Source of the DNA: an uncultured Ferrimonas sp.
GTDB taxonomy: Bacteria > Pseudomonadota > Gammaproteobacteria > Enterobacterales > Shewanellaceae
Length of the DNA: 64,000 nucleotides
Reading direction: 5' to 3'
Assembly (NCBI RefSeq): GCF_947489035.1
Contig: NZ_CANLCI010000001.1
Location: 62,001 to 126,000 of the forward strand
In this document: in pieces, positions 45,840-54,832 of the stretch
Position numbering within the stretch: position 1 is the first letter of the stretch
How the letters are laid out: every line of letters begins with the position of its first letter
Notes under the pieces: generated by a model
The model's input: only the letters and a program-made list of their open reading frames with translations
Told to the model about the DNA's origin: nothing
The model's database searches: none
Program-made: the position numbers and the translations under genes

Positions 45840-46742
45840 TTAGTCGCTTGGCTTGATCCTGTCGGCGTACTTATTGGCTAACGCCTCAATTTTAGGGGCA
45901 ATATTCCATTGGCAGTAAGGCTGTTCAGCGTGATCATTAAAGTAGTTTTGGTGCTGCGATTCTGCCGCGTAAAACGGTTTGGCGGCGATGATTTGGGTTA
46001 CGATTGGCTGCGGCGTATGCTGCTGTAGCGCTTGTTGGTACTGCTGGGCTTGCTGCTGTTGCTGGGCGTCTTGGGTAAAGATAACGCTGCGGTATTGGCT
46101 GCCTTTATCGGCCCCTTGCTGATCAACACTGGTGGGATCGTGGCAATCGTAAAACAGCTCAAGCAATTGCTGATAGGCGATCACGCGGGGATCGAAACGC
46201 AATTGAATCACCTCAATATGGCCACTATTGCCACGGCACACTGCGGCGTAATTCGCCTGCTCGGCGTCACCACCACAATAGCCACTGACCACTTCGGTTA
46301 CTCCGTTAATGCGCTGGAATAACGCCTCTAGGCACCAGAAGCAGCCGCCGCCAAAGAGGGCAACTTGTTCCGTTGACTCTTGGCTTGCAGGGCTGAATTG
46401 CAGCGCCTGGGCATTAACGCAATGCCGCAGGTTCTTGGGGGTCAGTTGCTCACCCGCGAACACATGGCCAAGATGACCGTTGCAGTGGCTGCAAACAATT
46501 TCAGTACGGCGCCCATCGGCATCCACATTACGCCTAATGGCGCCGTCAATTTCATCATCAAACGACGGCCAGCCACAGCCTGCATCAAACTTACTGTCGG
46601 CTTGATACAAGGGCGCATCACAGCGACGGCAATGGTAGCTGCCGGGGCTATTCATATACAGAAAGCGGCCGCTAAAGGGGTGCTCGGTCGCTTTCTCCGC
46701 CAGAATTTGTTGCTCGGTTGCGGTCAGTGGCGCCTTGGCCAT
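45840..46742 (-). CDS. Bifunctional methionine sulfoxide reductase, MsrB-MsrA fusion
   Basis: A 300-residue protein joining two repair enzymes. Residues about 8-115 are MsrB with zinc cysteines in CRRCDAPLY and CSHCNGHLGH and the catalytic Cys in LRHCVNAQALQF. Residues about 127-290 are MsrA with GGGCFWCLEALF. Together they reduce both the R and S forms of methionine sulfoxide. No signal peptide is visible, so it acts in the cytoplasm, unlike MsrPQ. Many fusions have MsrA first; here MsrB is first. It lies in a leftward run with a small lipoprotein upstream and hnoX-hnoK downstream. Confidence 0.93.
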   Translation of the reverse strand: MAKAPLTATEQQILAEKATEHPFSGRFLYMNSPGSYHCRRCDAPLYQADSKFDAGCGWPSFDDEIDGAIRRNVDADGRRTEIVCSHCNGHLGHVFAGEQLTPKNLRHCVNAQALQFSPASQESTEQVALFGGGCFWCLEALFQRINGVTEVVSGYCGGDAEQANYAAVCRGNSGHIEVIQLRFDPRVIAYQQLLELFYDCHDPTSVDQQGADKGSQYRSVIFTQDAQQQQQAQQYQQALQQHTPQPIVTQIIAAKPFYAAESQHQNYFNDHAEQPYCQWNIAPKIEALANKYADRIKPSD

Positions 46743-46751
46743 ATTGGCTCC

Positions 46752-46964
46752 TTAGTTTATCTGTTGCTGCTGCCAACCTAGATTCACCATGCACTGATCA
46801 AACAGCGCCTTGTAGTCGGCATTCATGCTATCAATACGACCGGCACAGATTTCCCGATCTTGCAAAAAGTTGTGATTTTCCTTATCGGGGTGCTGCCAAA
46901 CGAGCTCTGGCTCACCACAACCACTTAACGCCAACAGGCCAAGCGCCACTATCACTGCTCTCAT
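46752..46964 (-). CDS. Small lipoprotein upstream of the MsrB-MsrA gene
   Basis: A 70-residue lipoprotein with signal MRAVIVALGLLALSGCGE (lipobox Cys16). The mature part is about 54 residues with two further Cys (REICAG and FDQCMVNLGW), possibly forming a disulfide. ATG at 46964 has AGGAG six bases upstream. It ends nine bases before the msrBA start, so the two are probably co-transcribed. I do not recognise the family. Confidence 0.75.
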   Translation of the reverse strand: MRAVIVALGLLALSGCGEPELVWQHPDKENHNFLQDREICAGRIDSMNADYKALFDQCMVNLGWQQQQIN

Positions 46965-47145
46965 TCTTTCTCCTTGTGTGCCGTTGCTGCACGGCATGAT
47001 TCCTAGCTGCAGCGTATCATCTAAGCCATTGCTTATAACAATCGGTTGTGGTGATTAACATAATTGACAGAAACGGTTGTGAACTAAAATAGGCCGTGGC
47101 AGAATTCTGCGCCCTGTCGATGGTTCACAGTAAGAGTAAGCTGGT

Positions 47146-47511
47146 ATGAGCACTGAAATTTACAAAGAGTTTTACTTCGAGGCTGCCCACAAGCTGCCCC
47201 ACGTACCAGCGGGACACCAGTGTGGTCGATTGCACGGCCATTCGTTTAAGGTGCGCCTGTATCTGGCGGGTGAGGTGGATCCACACACCGGTTGGATCCT
47301 CGATTTTGCCGAGCTCAAAGCGGCATTTAAGCCAACTTACGAGCGCCTTGATCACCATTACTTGAATGAGATTGAGGGGCTGGAAAACCCAACCAGCGAA
47401 GTCTTGGCTAAGTGGATTTACGATCAAGTAAAGCCAAGTCTGCCGCAGTTGTGCCAAGTGGACATCATGGAAACGTGCACCGCTGGTTGTCGTTACCGGC
47501 CACAAGCCTAA
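47146..47511 (+). CDS. queD: 6-carboxy-5,6,7,8-tetrahydropterin synthase
   Basis: A 121-residue enzyme of queuosine precursor synthesis that turns dihydroneopterin triphosphate into carboxytetrahydropterin. Zinc ligands are in FEAAHKLPH and [10 protein letters not shown], the catalytic Cys is in GHQCGRLHG, with DFAELK and LDHHYLNE further on. It converges on queE, the next enzyme of the pathway, across a shared terminator. Confidence 0.95.
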   Translation: MSTEIYKEFYFEAAHKLPHVPAGHQCGRLHGHSFKVRLYLAGEVDPHTGWILDFAELKAAFKPTYERLDHHYLNEIEGLENPTSEVLAKWIYDQVKPSLPQLCQVDIMETCTAGCRYRPQA

Positions 47512-47528
47512 ACCGTATTATCGATCCA

Positions 47529-47558
47529 AAAAGGGAGCTCAATTGAGCTCCCTTTTTT
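47529..47558. terminator. Bidirectional terminator between queD and queE
   Basis: A 20-base perfect palindrome, GGGAGCTCAATTGAGCTCCC at 47533-47552, with A-run left and T-run right. Confidence 0.92.
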
Positions 47559-47585
47559 GTTTTTCAGCGCACAGGTTTCGCAGCT

Positions 47586-48251
47586 TTAATCGATGTTCAA
47601 ATACTTGTGCATCTGCACCGATAAGCGCCAATTGCGTTCAATGCAGGTGGCAATACACAATTGGGTGGCGCGCGCCTGCTGGCTGATCGGTTGCAGCGCC
47701 ACACTCGGGCGGTTGCTGCTTTGGGCCAACAACGCATCTAAGTCATCAATGTGGCTCTGTTTGGCCACTGGGTGCTTCACTTCGTTAGCGCGATCCAGTG
47801 CCTGTTGGGCGATGCTCATGCCGCCTTTCATGCCAATTTTTGGCGATACCGTTACCCAGGTGGTGTCGTCACAACGCACGTCGTAACAGCCGCTGGTTTC
47901 AATTTGGCACTGCACCCCACGTTCGGCTAGCAGGTGGGTCAGTGGGGTTAAATTGTACAAACAGGGCTCGCCACCGGTGATCACCACATGCTTGGCGTGA
48001 TATTGCGGCCCAGTTAACAGATCCACCAAGGCGGTGAGCGGCCAGTAAGCCCAATGTGGCTTATCTTGTGCAACGGCCACCACTTGCTCCGGCGCCACTT
48101 GTTCGGCCTCTGCCAGCTCCCAAGTGTGTTTGGTATCGCACCAGCTGCAACCAACAGGGCAACCCTGCAAGCGTAAGAAGATGGCGGCAACGCCGGTGAA
48201 ATGGCCTTCACCTTGAATGGTTTCAAAGATTTCGTTAACTGGATACTGCAT
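47586..48251 (-). CDS. queE: 7-carboxy-7-deazaguanine synthase
   Basis: A 221-residue radical SAM enzyme that converts carboxytetrahydropterin to carboxydeazaguanine in queuosine synthesis. It begins YPVNEIFETIQGEGHFTGVAAIF. The cluster-binding cysteines are in GCPVGCSWCDTKHTWE, and VVITGGEPCLYNL follows. GGGAG precedes the ATG at 48251. Together with queD it supplies the pathway; queC and queF are not in the window. Confidence 0.95.
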   Translation of the reverse strand: MQYPVNEIFETIQGEGHFTGVAAIFLRLQGCPVGCSWCDTKHTWELAEAEQVAPEQVVAVAQDKPHWAYWPLTALVDLLTGPQYHAKHVVITGGEPCLYNLTPLTHLLAERGVQCQIETSGCYDVRCDDTTWVTVSPKIGMKGGMSIAQQALDRANEVKHPVAKQSHIDDLDALLAQSSNRPSVALQPISQQARATQLCIATCIERNWRLSVQMHKYLNID

Positions 48252-48305
48252 GGGTACTCCCTAAATAAGGGCGGCTATTGTATGCATTGGCGAGCGCATC
48301 GACAA

Positions 48306-48336
48306 ACAAAAAGCGCCAGCAATATGCTGACGCTTT
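48306..48336 (-). terminator. Terminator of the first tetraheme cytochrome gene
   Basis: AGCGCCAGCA and TGCTGACGCT flank ATA, with one G-U pair, followed leftward by a U-run. It lies 22 bases after the cytochrome stop codon. Confidence 0.75.
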
Positions 48337-48357
48337 ATTCCTGCCCTAAGGCTGCAA

Positions 48358-48672
48358 TTACTGCGCCTTGCGACCGTCGTCATGACAGCTGTCGCAACTT
48401 ACCTCGGCGGCAGTGTCTTGTTCGTGAGGCTGGTGGCAATCACTGCACTCCAGCAAGCCATCATGCTTAGGGTGGATCCCCTCCATTTCCGCCATCTCAC
48501 CGTGGCAGGCTTTGCATTGCTCAACTTCGTAGCTGCCATCGGCAGAAGGAGCCCCTTCCGCATGGCAGGTTTCACAGCCATCATTCATCTCAACGTGTTG
48601 CTCTGCCAAGGTGGCGTTAGCTGCAACGTTCAGCCCAAACGCCATCATCAGCGCCAGCAGGGATCGGTTCAT
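48358..48672 (-). CDS. Small periplasmic tetraheme cytochrome c (CctA/STC-like), copy 1
   Basis: A 104-residue periplasmic cytochrome with signal peptide MNRSLLALMMAFGLNVAANATLA. Four CXXCH sites are visible: CETCH, CKACH, CSDCH and CDSCH. The layout, including GAPSADGSYEVEQC and SCHDDGRK at the end, closely follows the small tetraheme cytochrome CctA of Shewanella, which carries electrons across the periplasm to terminal reductases. AAGGAC precedes the ATG. A second, similar gene lies 163 bases upstream. Confidence 0.92.
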   Translation of the reverse strand: MNRSLLALMMAFGLNVAANATLAEQHVEMNDGCETCHAEGAPSADGSYEVEQCKACHGEMAEMEGIHPKHDGLLECSDCHQPHEQDTAAEVSCDSCHDDGRKAQ

Positions 48673-48835
48673 GGTTTGTCCTTGATTTCAGTTGATGTCC
48701 GCCATACCACCAATTGGGTATGAAAGGGCAAAACTGTAGCAAGGATCTGTCCGGGCGCCGTTATCCAGATCGCGTTTTGTGAAGCCGAGCGGTCAAGCCC
48801 TCAATTTTGCACCAAGTCGCTGATAGTTCTTACCG

Positions 48836-49171
48836 TCATTCTGGCTTACGGCCATCATCGTGACAGGTCTCACAGCTGGGTTTGTCGCTAAAGGCCATCT
48901 CATGAGGCGCATGACAGTCACTGCACATCAACATCTCTTCGTGGATAGCGTGATGCGCCCCATCAATCTCATCGGCGCCGCCGTGGCAGTCCTGACACTG
49001 CTGATTTTCCAACACAAAATCATCGGTTGGGGCGCCACCATCGGCGTGGCAAGATTCACAGCCATCATTCATCTCTGCGTGTACGTCGGCTAAGGTTTCA
49101 CTTTCATCGGCTGCGATAACCGCAAAAGTCAGCAGTGTGGCTGCCGCTAGGGTGGGCAATAACAGTTTCAT
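48836..49171 (-). CDS. Small periplasmic tetraheme cytochrome c (CctA/STC-like), copy 2
   Basis: A 111-residue paralogue of the neighbouring cytochrome. The signal peptide is MKLLLPTLAAATLLTFAVIA. The four CXXCH sites are CESCH, CQDCH, CSDCH and CETCH, with extra His residues (GAHHAIHEEM) for axial ligation. The start at 49171 is chosen because AGGAG lies six bases upstream; an ATG at 49177 would touch that ribosome binding site and longer frames have no support. Differences in signal and loops suggest an old duplication with possible division of roles. Confidence 0.92.
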   Translation of the reverse strand: MKLLLPTLAAATLLTFAVIAADESETLADVHAEMNDGCESCHADGGAPTDDFVLENQQCQDCHGGADEIDGAHHAIHEEMLMCSDCHAPHEMAFSDKPSCETCHDDGRKPE

Positions 49172-49263
49172 CGTCATCTCCTGATCGTCATGTTCTGCAA
49201 CCACTAACCGTAGCCAGCAACGCAGGATCCTGCCATTGATGCGGCGCATTGCCGCCCAATAAA

Positions 49264-49297
49264 CCCAAAAACGGCGATCCGAAGATCGCCGTTTTGT
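49264..49297 (-). terminator. Terminator of htpX
   Basis: AACGGCGATC and GATCGCCGTT flank CGAA, a perfect stem with A-run left and T-run right (about 49267-49294). It lies between htpX and the second cytochrome gene, both leftward. Confidence 0.9.
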
Positions 49298-49342
49298 TGT
49301 TCTTGCAACGAGGGAAAACCGCTGCGGCAATGACGCCCGAGA

Positions 49343-50215
49343 TTAGCCTTGCTGCAATGTCGCGATGCGCTTATCCAGCGGCGGGTGGCTCAGAAACAGT
49401 TCCGACATCGCTGACTTACCACTGATGCCAAAGGCCGCCATGCTGGCAGGCATTGAGCTTTCGTGATTATTACGCAAACGTTCCAACGCCGCGATCATCT
49501 TCTGACGGCCAGCTAACGCAGCACCACCGGCATCCGCGCGGAATTCACGCTGGCGGGAGTAGTACATCACAATGGTAGAGGCCAACATGCCGAAGACGAT
49601 CTCAAGCACCATCGACACCACGAAGTAGGTCATGTAGGACGCTTCACCGCCCTCCTCGTCATCGCCGCCCAGTACATTCGAGACCGTACCGGCGATCAAA
49701 CGTGCCGCAAAGATAACAAAGGTGTTCACCACCCCCTGCAGCAACGCCATGGTGACCATGTCGCCGTTGGCAACGTGGCTCACTTCGTGGGCTAATACCG
49801 CTTCGACTTCATCCCGGTTCATGCCGTACAGCAGGCCAGTCGATACCGCAACTAACGAATTATTACGGCTGGGGCCAGTGGCAAAGGCGTTCATTTCTGG
49901 GCCGTGGTAAATGGCCACTTCAGGCATTTTAATGCCCGCACGCTCCGCTTGCGACGCAACGGTCTGCATCAACCATTGCTCTTGTTCATCTTGCGGCTGT
50001 TCAATCACCTGCAGTCCCATGGAACGCTTAGCCATCCATTTCGACATCTGCAACGAGATCAGCGAACCACCAAAGCCAAACACACCCGCCAACACCATCA
50101 GGTAACCAATACTGTTGTGTTGGATCCCCAACACCGAGGTCAGTAGGGTCAGCACTACGCCTAAGACCAACATGACTGCCAGGTTAGTCATCAAGAACAA
50201 AGCAATGCGTTTCAT
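49343..50215 (-). CDS. htpX: Membrane zinc protease HtpX
   Basis: A 290-residue inner-membrane M48 metalloprotease of membrane-protein quality control. It has two N-terminal helices ([19 protein letters not shown] and about 35-55), zinc site HEVSH in [12 protein letters not shown] (about 140-150), two further helices, and the third ligand in [15 protein letters not shown]. Length matches E. coli HtpX. ATG at 50215 has AAAGGAG just upstream; the frame extending to 50242 is rejected. Confidence 0.95.
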   Translation of the reverse strand: MKRIALFLMTNLAVMLVLGVVLTLLTSVLGIQHNSIGYLMVLAGVFGFGGSLISLQMSKWMAKRSMGLQVIEQPQDEQEQWLMQTVASQAERAGIKMPEVAIYHGPEMNAFATGPSRNNSLVAVSTGLLYGMNRDEVEAVLAHEVSHVANGDMVTMALLQGVVNTFVIFAARLIAGTVSNVLGGDDEEGGEASYMTYFVVSMVLEIVFGMLASTIVMYYSRQREFRADAGGAALAGRQKMIAALERLRNNHESSMPASMAAFGISGKSAMSELFLSHPPLDKRIATLQQG

Positions 50216-50365
50216 TTCTACTCCTTTATAAACCACAACCAATGTTGCTTAAGGCACAAATGGGGTTTGGGTCGATTTTTTTCAAGGGGACGTCGAATTT
50301 ATCGACTGGTTTTTGCTACTCTGGCGTCGTTACACCATAAAAATAATTAAACAAGGACAAGAACC

Positions 50366-51079
50366 ATGTCAGGGAGCCTTTTGTTGCTCAGTAGCTCTCG
50401 CGCCGACGGGACCGGGTATCTCGCTCATGCCGTAGAGATGTTGCGACGAGTTGTAAAACCAAACAGTCGCTGGCTGTTTATCCCCTATGCAGGGGTCAGC
50501 GTTGGTTACGATCAATACCATCAGATGGTGATTGAAGCGCTGCCACAGCTGGGTTGTCACATCGACTCTGCCCATCAGTTTGCCGATCCGGCCAGTGTGC
50601 TGGATCAATACGATGGGGTGCTGGTGGGGGGCGGCAATACCTTCCACCTGTTACACCAGCTGTACCACTTTAAATTGGTTGAAGCGATCCAAGCCCGTGC
50701 CGCCCAAGGGATGCACTACGTTGGCTGGAGCGCAGGCTCTAACGTTGCTGGACTTTCAATCCGCACCACCAACGATATGCCCATTATCGAGCCGCCCAGC
50801 TTTACCGCATTAGAGTTGGTGCCGTTTCAGCTCAACCCGCACTACATCGACTTCCACCCACCGGGGCACCATGGCGAAACCCGCCAGCAACGGCTGGAAG
50901 AGTTCACCAAGGTGGATCCCGCTACGCCGATCTTGGCGATCCAAGAGGGCAGCGCTCTCTTGGTTGAAGGCGATACCATGCAACTGTTGGGGCGCAAAGA
51001 CGCCTTTTTGTTTAAAGGGGAAACCCAGAAGCAACAGTTGGATGCCGGAAGCGATCTCAGCCGCTGGCTGCAGCCTTAA
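50366..51079 (+). CDS. pepE: Dipeptidase E (aspartyl dipeptidase)
   Basis: A 237-residue cytoplasmic serine peptidase of family S51 that cleaves N-terminal Asp dipeptides. The nucleophile Ser is in GWSAGSNVAG, preceded by GVLVGGGNTFHLL, and the His is in FHPPGHHGETRQQRL. AAGGA precedes the ATG. Length and wording match E. coli PepE. Confidence 0.93.
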   Translation: MSGSLLLLSSSRADGTGYLAHAVEMLRRVVKPNSRWLFIPYAGVSVGYDQYHQMVIEALPQLGCHIDSAHQFADPASVLDQYDGVLVGGGNTFHLLHQLYHFKLVEAIQARAAQGMHYVGWSAGSNVAGLSIRTTNDMPIIEPPSFTALELVPFQLNPHYIDFHPPGHHGETRQQRLEEFTKVDPATPILAIQEGSALLVEGDTMQLLGRKDAFLFKGETQKQQLDAGSDLSRWLQP

Positions 51080-51102
51080 TCAAGCTCTTCGCCGGCAGTT
51101 AC

Positions 51103-51142
51103 AACAACGCCGCCGAGCTTAACGGCTCGGCGGCGTTGTTTT
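51103..51142. terminator. Bidirectional terminator between pepE and bioD
   Basis: A perfect 16-base stem: arms at 51103-51118 and 51125-51140 around the loop TTAACG. AACAA at the left and TTGTTTT at the right let it work for both converging transcripts. Confidence 0.9.
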
Positions 51143-51174
51143 CAGTGCGTGTTGGCTTAGCGTACCCTACAGGC

Positions 51175-51855
51175 TCAGTTAAGCGACTTCGTCTGCAGCC
51201 TCTGAGCCGCCGCAGTCAAGTGCTGCGCCGCCTCATTAACGTCGGCTAAGAACGGCACTTCCGCCAACATCGGGGCCGCTAACATCGCTTGCAGAGTCTC
51301 CAAGTTTTGCTGGTAGCAGCTCATGTCCGCATCCACTCGATTGGCAATCCAACCCACCAGTTGCAAGCCATCATGCCGGATCGCTTCGGCGGTCAGCAGC
51401 GCGTGGTTTAAACAGCCGAGTTTCATGCCCACCACCAAGATCACCGGCCAACGCTGCTGCGCCACCCACTGTGGCATGGTTTGTTGATGATTCAGCGGTA
51501 AGCGCCAGCCCCCCGCCCCTTCCACCAAACACAACGACGCCTGTGCCATGGCCGCCGTTGGCAACAATGGCGTTAAACGTGCCACCGTCAACGGCTCCGG
51601 TTCCGCTTGGGCAGCAATGTGCGGAGCAATGGCCGGTTGATAAGCGATGGGGTTAACCTGCTCGTAAGGCAGCTTAATGCCACTGGCCGCTTGCAGGCTT
51701 AGGGCATCGCTGTTGCGTAAACCCGCAGCCGTTGCCTCGCAACCAGCCGCAATCGGTTTCAGTCCCAGCGAGCCGCTGCCCGCGGCCGCCAGCAACCCCG
51801 CGGTTACCACGGTTTTACCGGCGTCGGTGTCGGTGCCAGTAACAAAATAGATCAT
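51175..51855 (-). CDS. bioD: Dethiobiotin synthetase
   Basis: A 226-residue ATP-dependent enzyme that closes the ureido ring of dethiobiotin from diaminopelargonate and CO2. The P-loop is VTGTDTDAGKTVVTAGLL, with LKPIAAGCE and LVEGAGGWRLPL following. Its ATG overlaps the bioC stop codon by four bases, and it is the last gene of the bioBFCD run. Confidence 0.95.
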   Translation of the reverse strand: MIYFVTGTDTDAGKTVVTAGLLAAAGSGSLGLKPIAAGCEATAAGLRNSDALSLQAASGIKLPYEQVNPIAYQPAIAPHIAAQAEPEPLTVARLTPLLPTAAMAQASLCLVEGAGGWRLPLNHQQTMPQWVAQQRWPVILVVGMKLGCLNHALLTAEAIRHDGLQLVGWIANRVDADMSCYQQNLETLQAMLAAPMLAEVPFLADVNEAAQHLTAAAQRLQTKSLN

Positions 51856-52562
51856 CGTTTCGCTTCCACTAAATGAATGTGCCAGCTCAGCGGCAGCCCT
51901 TGGGGGCTACGGTACTGTTCTAACTCAGTGCAGATCTGCTGCCACCACTGCCGCCCCCGTAACCCAGCACTGCGCTGGGCGTGTTGGGCGCCGGTGTGTT
52001 TAAAGTGCTGCAGCAAGGATTTGGGGCCATCAAAATACAAACAGGTTTTCAGCGTCTGCACTTGCACCTGTTGCCACCCCGCCGCACTCACCTGCGCCGC
52101 CAGTTCAGCCGCACTCAAAAACTGATTGCAGGCCAGCTGACCACGGGCTACCAGCGGCAGCAACTCGGTAAAGGTGCCCGCCGCCGGAACGCTAAACAGC
52201 AACTGGCCATTGGGTTGGCACACTCTGGCGGCTTCCCGCAGGGATTGGCTTAGATCGCTGCTCCACTGCAGCGATAAGTTCGCCGCCACCGCCGCCACGC
52301 TGTGGCTTTGCAGCGGCAGCGCCTGCATGTCCCCTTGCAGCCGCGCGCCTTGGCCTTGTTGCAGCATCGCCATCGCGATATCCACCCCGATCACCTGCTG
52401 AGCCGGTAAGCGAGCGCTAACAAAACCGGTACCACAGCCAATGTCTAACCAGCTGGATTGCGGCTGAGCACGTTGCAGCAGATGCATCGCCGCCCAGCGC
52501 TGTACCTGCGCGTGGTTGTCGTAACTGGCCGCGGCATCGGCAAAACAGGAAGCCGCAGTCAT
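51852..52562 (-). CDS. bioC: Malonyl-ACP O-methyltransferase
   Basis: A 236-residue SAM-dependent methyltransferase that starts biotin synthesis by methylating malonyl-ACP so that the fatty acid machinery can build pimelate. The SAM-binding motif is WLDIGCGTGFVSARL, and LQGDMQALPLQSHSV follows. The start is ATG 52562, which overlaps the bioF stop codon by four bases; a longer frame to 52757 overlaps bioF and is not credible. Confidence 0.93.
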   Translation of the reverse strand: MTAASCFADAAASYDNHAQVQRWAAMHLLQRAQPQSSWLDIGCGTGFVSARLPAQQVIGVDIAMAMLQQGQGARLQGDMQALPLQSHSVAAVAANLSLQWSSDLSQSLREAARVCQPNGQLLFSVPAAGTFTELLPLVARGQLACNQFLSAAELAAQVSAAGWQQVQVQTLKTCLYFDGPKSLLQHFKHTGAQHAQRSAGLRGRQWWQQICTELEQYRSPQGLPLSWHIHLVEAKR

Positions 52563-53707
52563 GCTGAGTCTCCTTGGGCAGGCGTGGCTTGCCCCAGCGC
52601 CGCCAGCAGCCGATCGATGTCGGCAAACTGATGGCAACAATTCAGCACCAAGCGCAACCGCGCTTGGGGCACCGTCGGCGGGCGAATGGCCGGCACCCAG
52701 ATCCCTTGCTGCTGCAACTGCGCCGAGAGCTGCAAGGCATGCTCGCTGCTGTGGCACAACAGTGGTTGGATCGGGGTAGAAGAAGCGGGTAAAGCCCAGC
52801 CTTGCTCAGTGGCTCCGGCGCGAAAATAGGCAATCAGCTCAGCCAGATGCTGGCGTGGTGCCGGATCGGCCAAACCGCGAATTCGAGCGGTTACTCGCTG
52901 CGCCAGATCCGCCGGCATCGCGGTAGAGTAGATGTAGTGTTTGCAACTTTGGCTGATGGCATCCAACAGCAGCTTTGAACCCAGCAGCGCCGCGCCGCTG
53001 GCCCCCAACGCCTTGCCGAAGGTAATTGTCAGCAGATCCGGCGAGGCCAGCTGCGCCGCCCCATAACCATCGGCACCCAATACGCCAAAGCCGTGGGCAT
53101 CGTCTACCCAACTTAAGGCGCCATGCTCGGCACACAGCGCCACAAATGACGCTAACGGGGCTTGATCGCCATCCATCGAGAACACCGATTCGGTGGCCAC
53201 CATGGTTGGGGCCTCGGTTTGCCGAAGCCAACGTTCCAGCGTTGGCAGATTGTTGTGAGGGAAACGGCGTAAATTGGCTTCGCTGGCCTGAGCCGCATCA
53301 ATGATCGAGGCATGCGCCAGCTTATCCGCCAGCAGTCGATCCCCTTGTTGCAGCAGCGCCAAAGGGGCGGAATTGGCGGCAAAACCAGAACTGAACAGCA
53401 ACGCCGCTTCATAGCCCGTGACGGCACACAAGGTTTGTTCTAACTGCTGATGGGCACGGTGGTAACCGCTGACTAACGGCGATGCCCCCGCGCCACGGGC
53501 AGGCAGTGGCTCCGCCGCAAACGCCAACCCGAGGTAATCGTTTGAACCGAACTGCAACAGCCGTTGCCCGTCCAGCTCAATGGTGCGGCCATCCACCGGC
53601 TCGATGCAGCGACGCTGACGCAACAATTGCGCCTGCGTACGTTCAGCCAAGCGCTGCTGCGCTCGGCGTTGCCACCATTGCCGCGTTTCAGGGTTACTGC
53701 GTGGCAT
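52559..53707 (-). CDS. bioF: 8-amino-7-oxononanoate synthase
   Basis: A 382-residue PLP enzyme that condenses pimeloyl-ACP with alanine. It has [12 protein letters not shown] near the N-terminus, [24 protein letters not shown] and the PLP Lys in [19 protein letters not shown]. The start is ATG 53707, inside the last 14 bases of bioB; an ATG at 53722 would add five residues. Ribosome loading is probably coupled to bioB. Confidence 0.94.
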   Translation of the reverse strand: MPRSNPETRQWWQRRAQQRLAERTQAQLLRQRRCIEPVDGRTIELDGQRLLQFGSNDYLGLAFAAEPLPARGAGASPLVSGYHRAHQQLEQTLCAVTGYEAALLFSSGFAANSAPLALLQQGDRLLADKLAHASIIDAAQASEANLRRFPHNNLPTLERWLRQTEAPTMVATESVFSMDGDQAPLASFVALCAEHGALSWVDDAHGFGVLGADGYGAAQLASPDLLTITFGKALGASGAALLGSKLLLDAISQSCKHYIYSTAMPADLAQRVTARIRGLADPAPRQHLAELIAYFRAGATEQGWALPASSTPIQPLLCHSSEHALQLSAQLQQQGIWVPAIRPPTVPQARLRLVLNCCHQFADIDRLLAALGQATPAQGDSA

Positions 53708-54728
53708 CGTAAAACAACACATCCTCTTGCGGTTGTGGCAGCGTCGGCTTCATCTTTTCAATGTGCTTGGCCGCGCCCGCTTCCGGGGTGATCCCCAAAC
53801 GCGCAAACAGCGTCATGTCGTCGTTTTCTTTCGGGTTGGCGGTGGTCAGCAACTTACAACCGTAGAAAATAGAGTTGGCACCAGCAAAGAAACACATCGC
53901 TTGCAGTTCGTCGCTCATGTCTTCGCGACCGGCAGACAAGCGCACGTGGGACGCTGGCATCATGATCCGCGCAGCGGCAATCACCCGCACAAACTCAATC
54001 GGATCCAGATCCGCTTGATCCGCCATCGGCGTGCCCGCCACCTTCACCAGCATGTTGATTGGCACACTTTCTGGCTGGGTTGGCAGGTTGGCCAACTGCT
54101 GCAGCAAACCGGCGCGATCCGACGCTTGCTCGCCCATCCCCAAAATGCCACCGGAACACACTTTCATGCCCGCTTTACGTACGTTATCAAGGGTATGCAA
54201 ACGGTCGTCGTAGCTGCGGGTAGAGATGATCTCGCCGTAAAATTCCGGCGAGGTATCCAAATTGTGGTTGTAGTAATCCAAGCCCGCTTCCGCCAACACC
54301 TCAGCCTGCTCGGCGCTGAGCATGCCCAAGGTCATACAGGTTTCCATGCCCATCGCTTTCACTTCGCGTACCATTTTCAGCAGGTACGGCATGTCGCGTT
54401 CGCGGGGGTTACGCCATGCGGCGCCCATGCAGAAACGGCTGGCACCGGCCGCTTGCGCCGCTTTCGCTTCGCTTAACACCTTATCCACTTCCACCAATTG
54501 CTCGGTTTCCAGGCCGGTGTGATAACGGGCACTTTGCGGGCAGTATTTGCAATCTTCCGGGCAGGCACCGGTCTTGATCGACAGCAGCCGCGAGATCTGC
54601 ACTTGGTTTGGATCGAAATGCTGACGATGCACAGTTTGCGCTTCAAACAGCAGATCATTCAGAGGCTTGGCTAGTAAGGCTTGGATCTGTTCTAACGTCC
54701 AATCGTGACGGATAGCGGCCATGGTCAT
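53694..54728 (-). CDS. bioB: Biotin synthase
   Basis: A 344-residue radical SAM enzyme that inserts sulfur into dethiobiotin. The cluster cysteines are in [18 protein letters not shown] (CxxxCxxC), with [13 protein letters not shown] and the Arg that binds the second cluster in [12 protein letters not shown]. It is the first gene of the leftward bioBFCD operon and divergent from bioA. An in-frame ATG at 54722 is a possible alternative start. Confidence 0.96.
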   Translation of the reverse strand: MTMAAIRHDWTLEQIQALLAKPLNDLLFEAQTVHRQHFDPNQVQISRLLSIKTGACPEDCKYCPQSARYHTGLETEQLVEVDKVLSEAKAAQAAGASRFCMGAAWRNPRERDMPYLLKMVREVKAMGMETCMTLGMLSAEQAEVLAEAGLDYYNHNLDTSPEFYGEIISTRSYDDRLHTLDNVRKAGMKVCSGGILGMGEQASDRAGLLQQLANLPTQPESVPINMLVKVAGTPMADQADLDPIEFVRVIAAARIMMPASHVRLSAGREDMSDELQAMCFFAGANSIFYGCKLLTTANPKENDDMTLFARLGITPEAGAAKHIEKMKPTLPQPQEDVLFYDATQ

Positions 54729-54761
54729 TCCAGTAGTCAGGGTAGGGATATTCTGTTGGCT

Positions 54762-54789
54762 AGGATAAAGCGAACCGATACACTGTCAA
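54762..54789 (-). promoter_or_regulatory. Probable sigma-70 promoter of bioB
   Basis: On the minus strand, TTGACA (54789-54784) and TATCCT (54767-54762) are separated by 16 bases, 34 bases upstream of the bioB start in the bioA-bioB divergent gap. No clear BirA operator (GTTAAC-type inverted repeat) could be matched, so biotin repression is expected from context but not seen. Confidence 0.55.
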
Positions 54790-54832
54790 TCCATAAACAC
54801 ATCCTACCTTTACTAACGGTTAAAAATCGACC

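Noticed and set aside
52563..52757. An N-terminal extension of bioC
   Set aside because: It lies entirely within bioF in another frame; the four-base ATGA overlap gives the normal start.
54729..54832. A BirA operator between bioA and bioB
   Set aside because: No inverted GTTAAC-type repeat of the known spacing was found, although the divergent layout would fit; only a promoter-like pair for bioB was kept.
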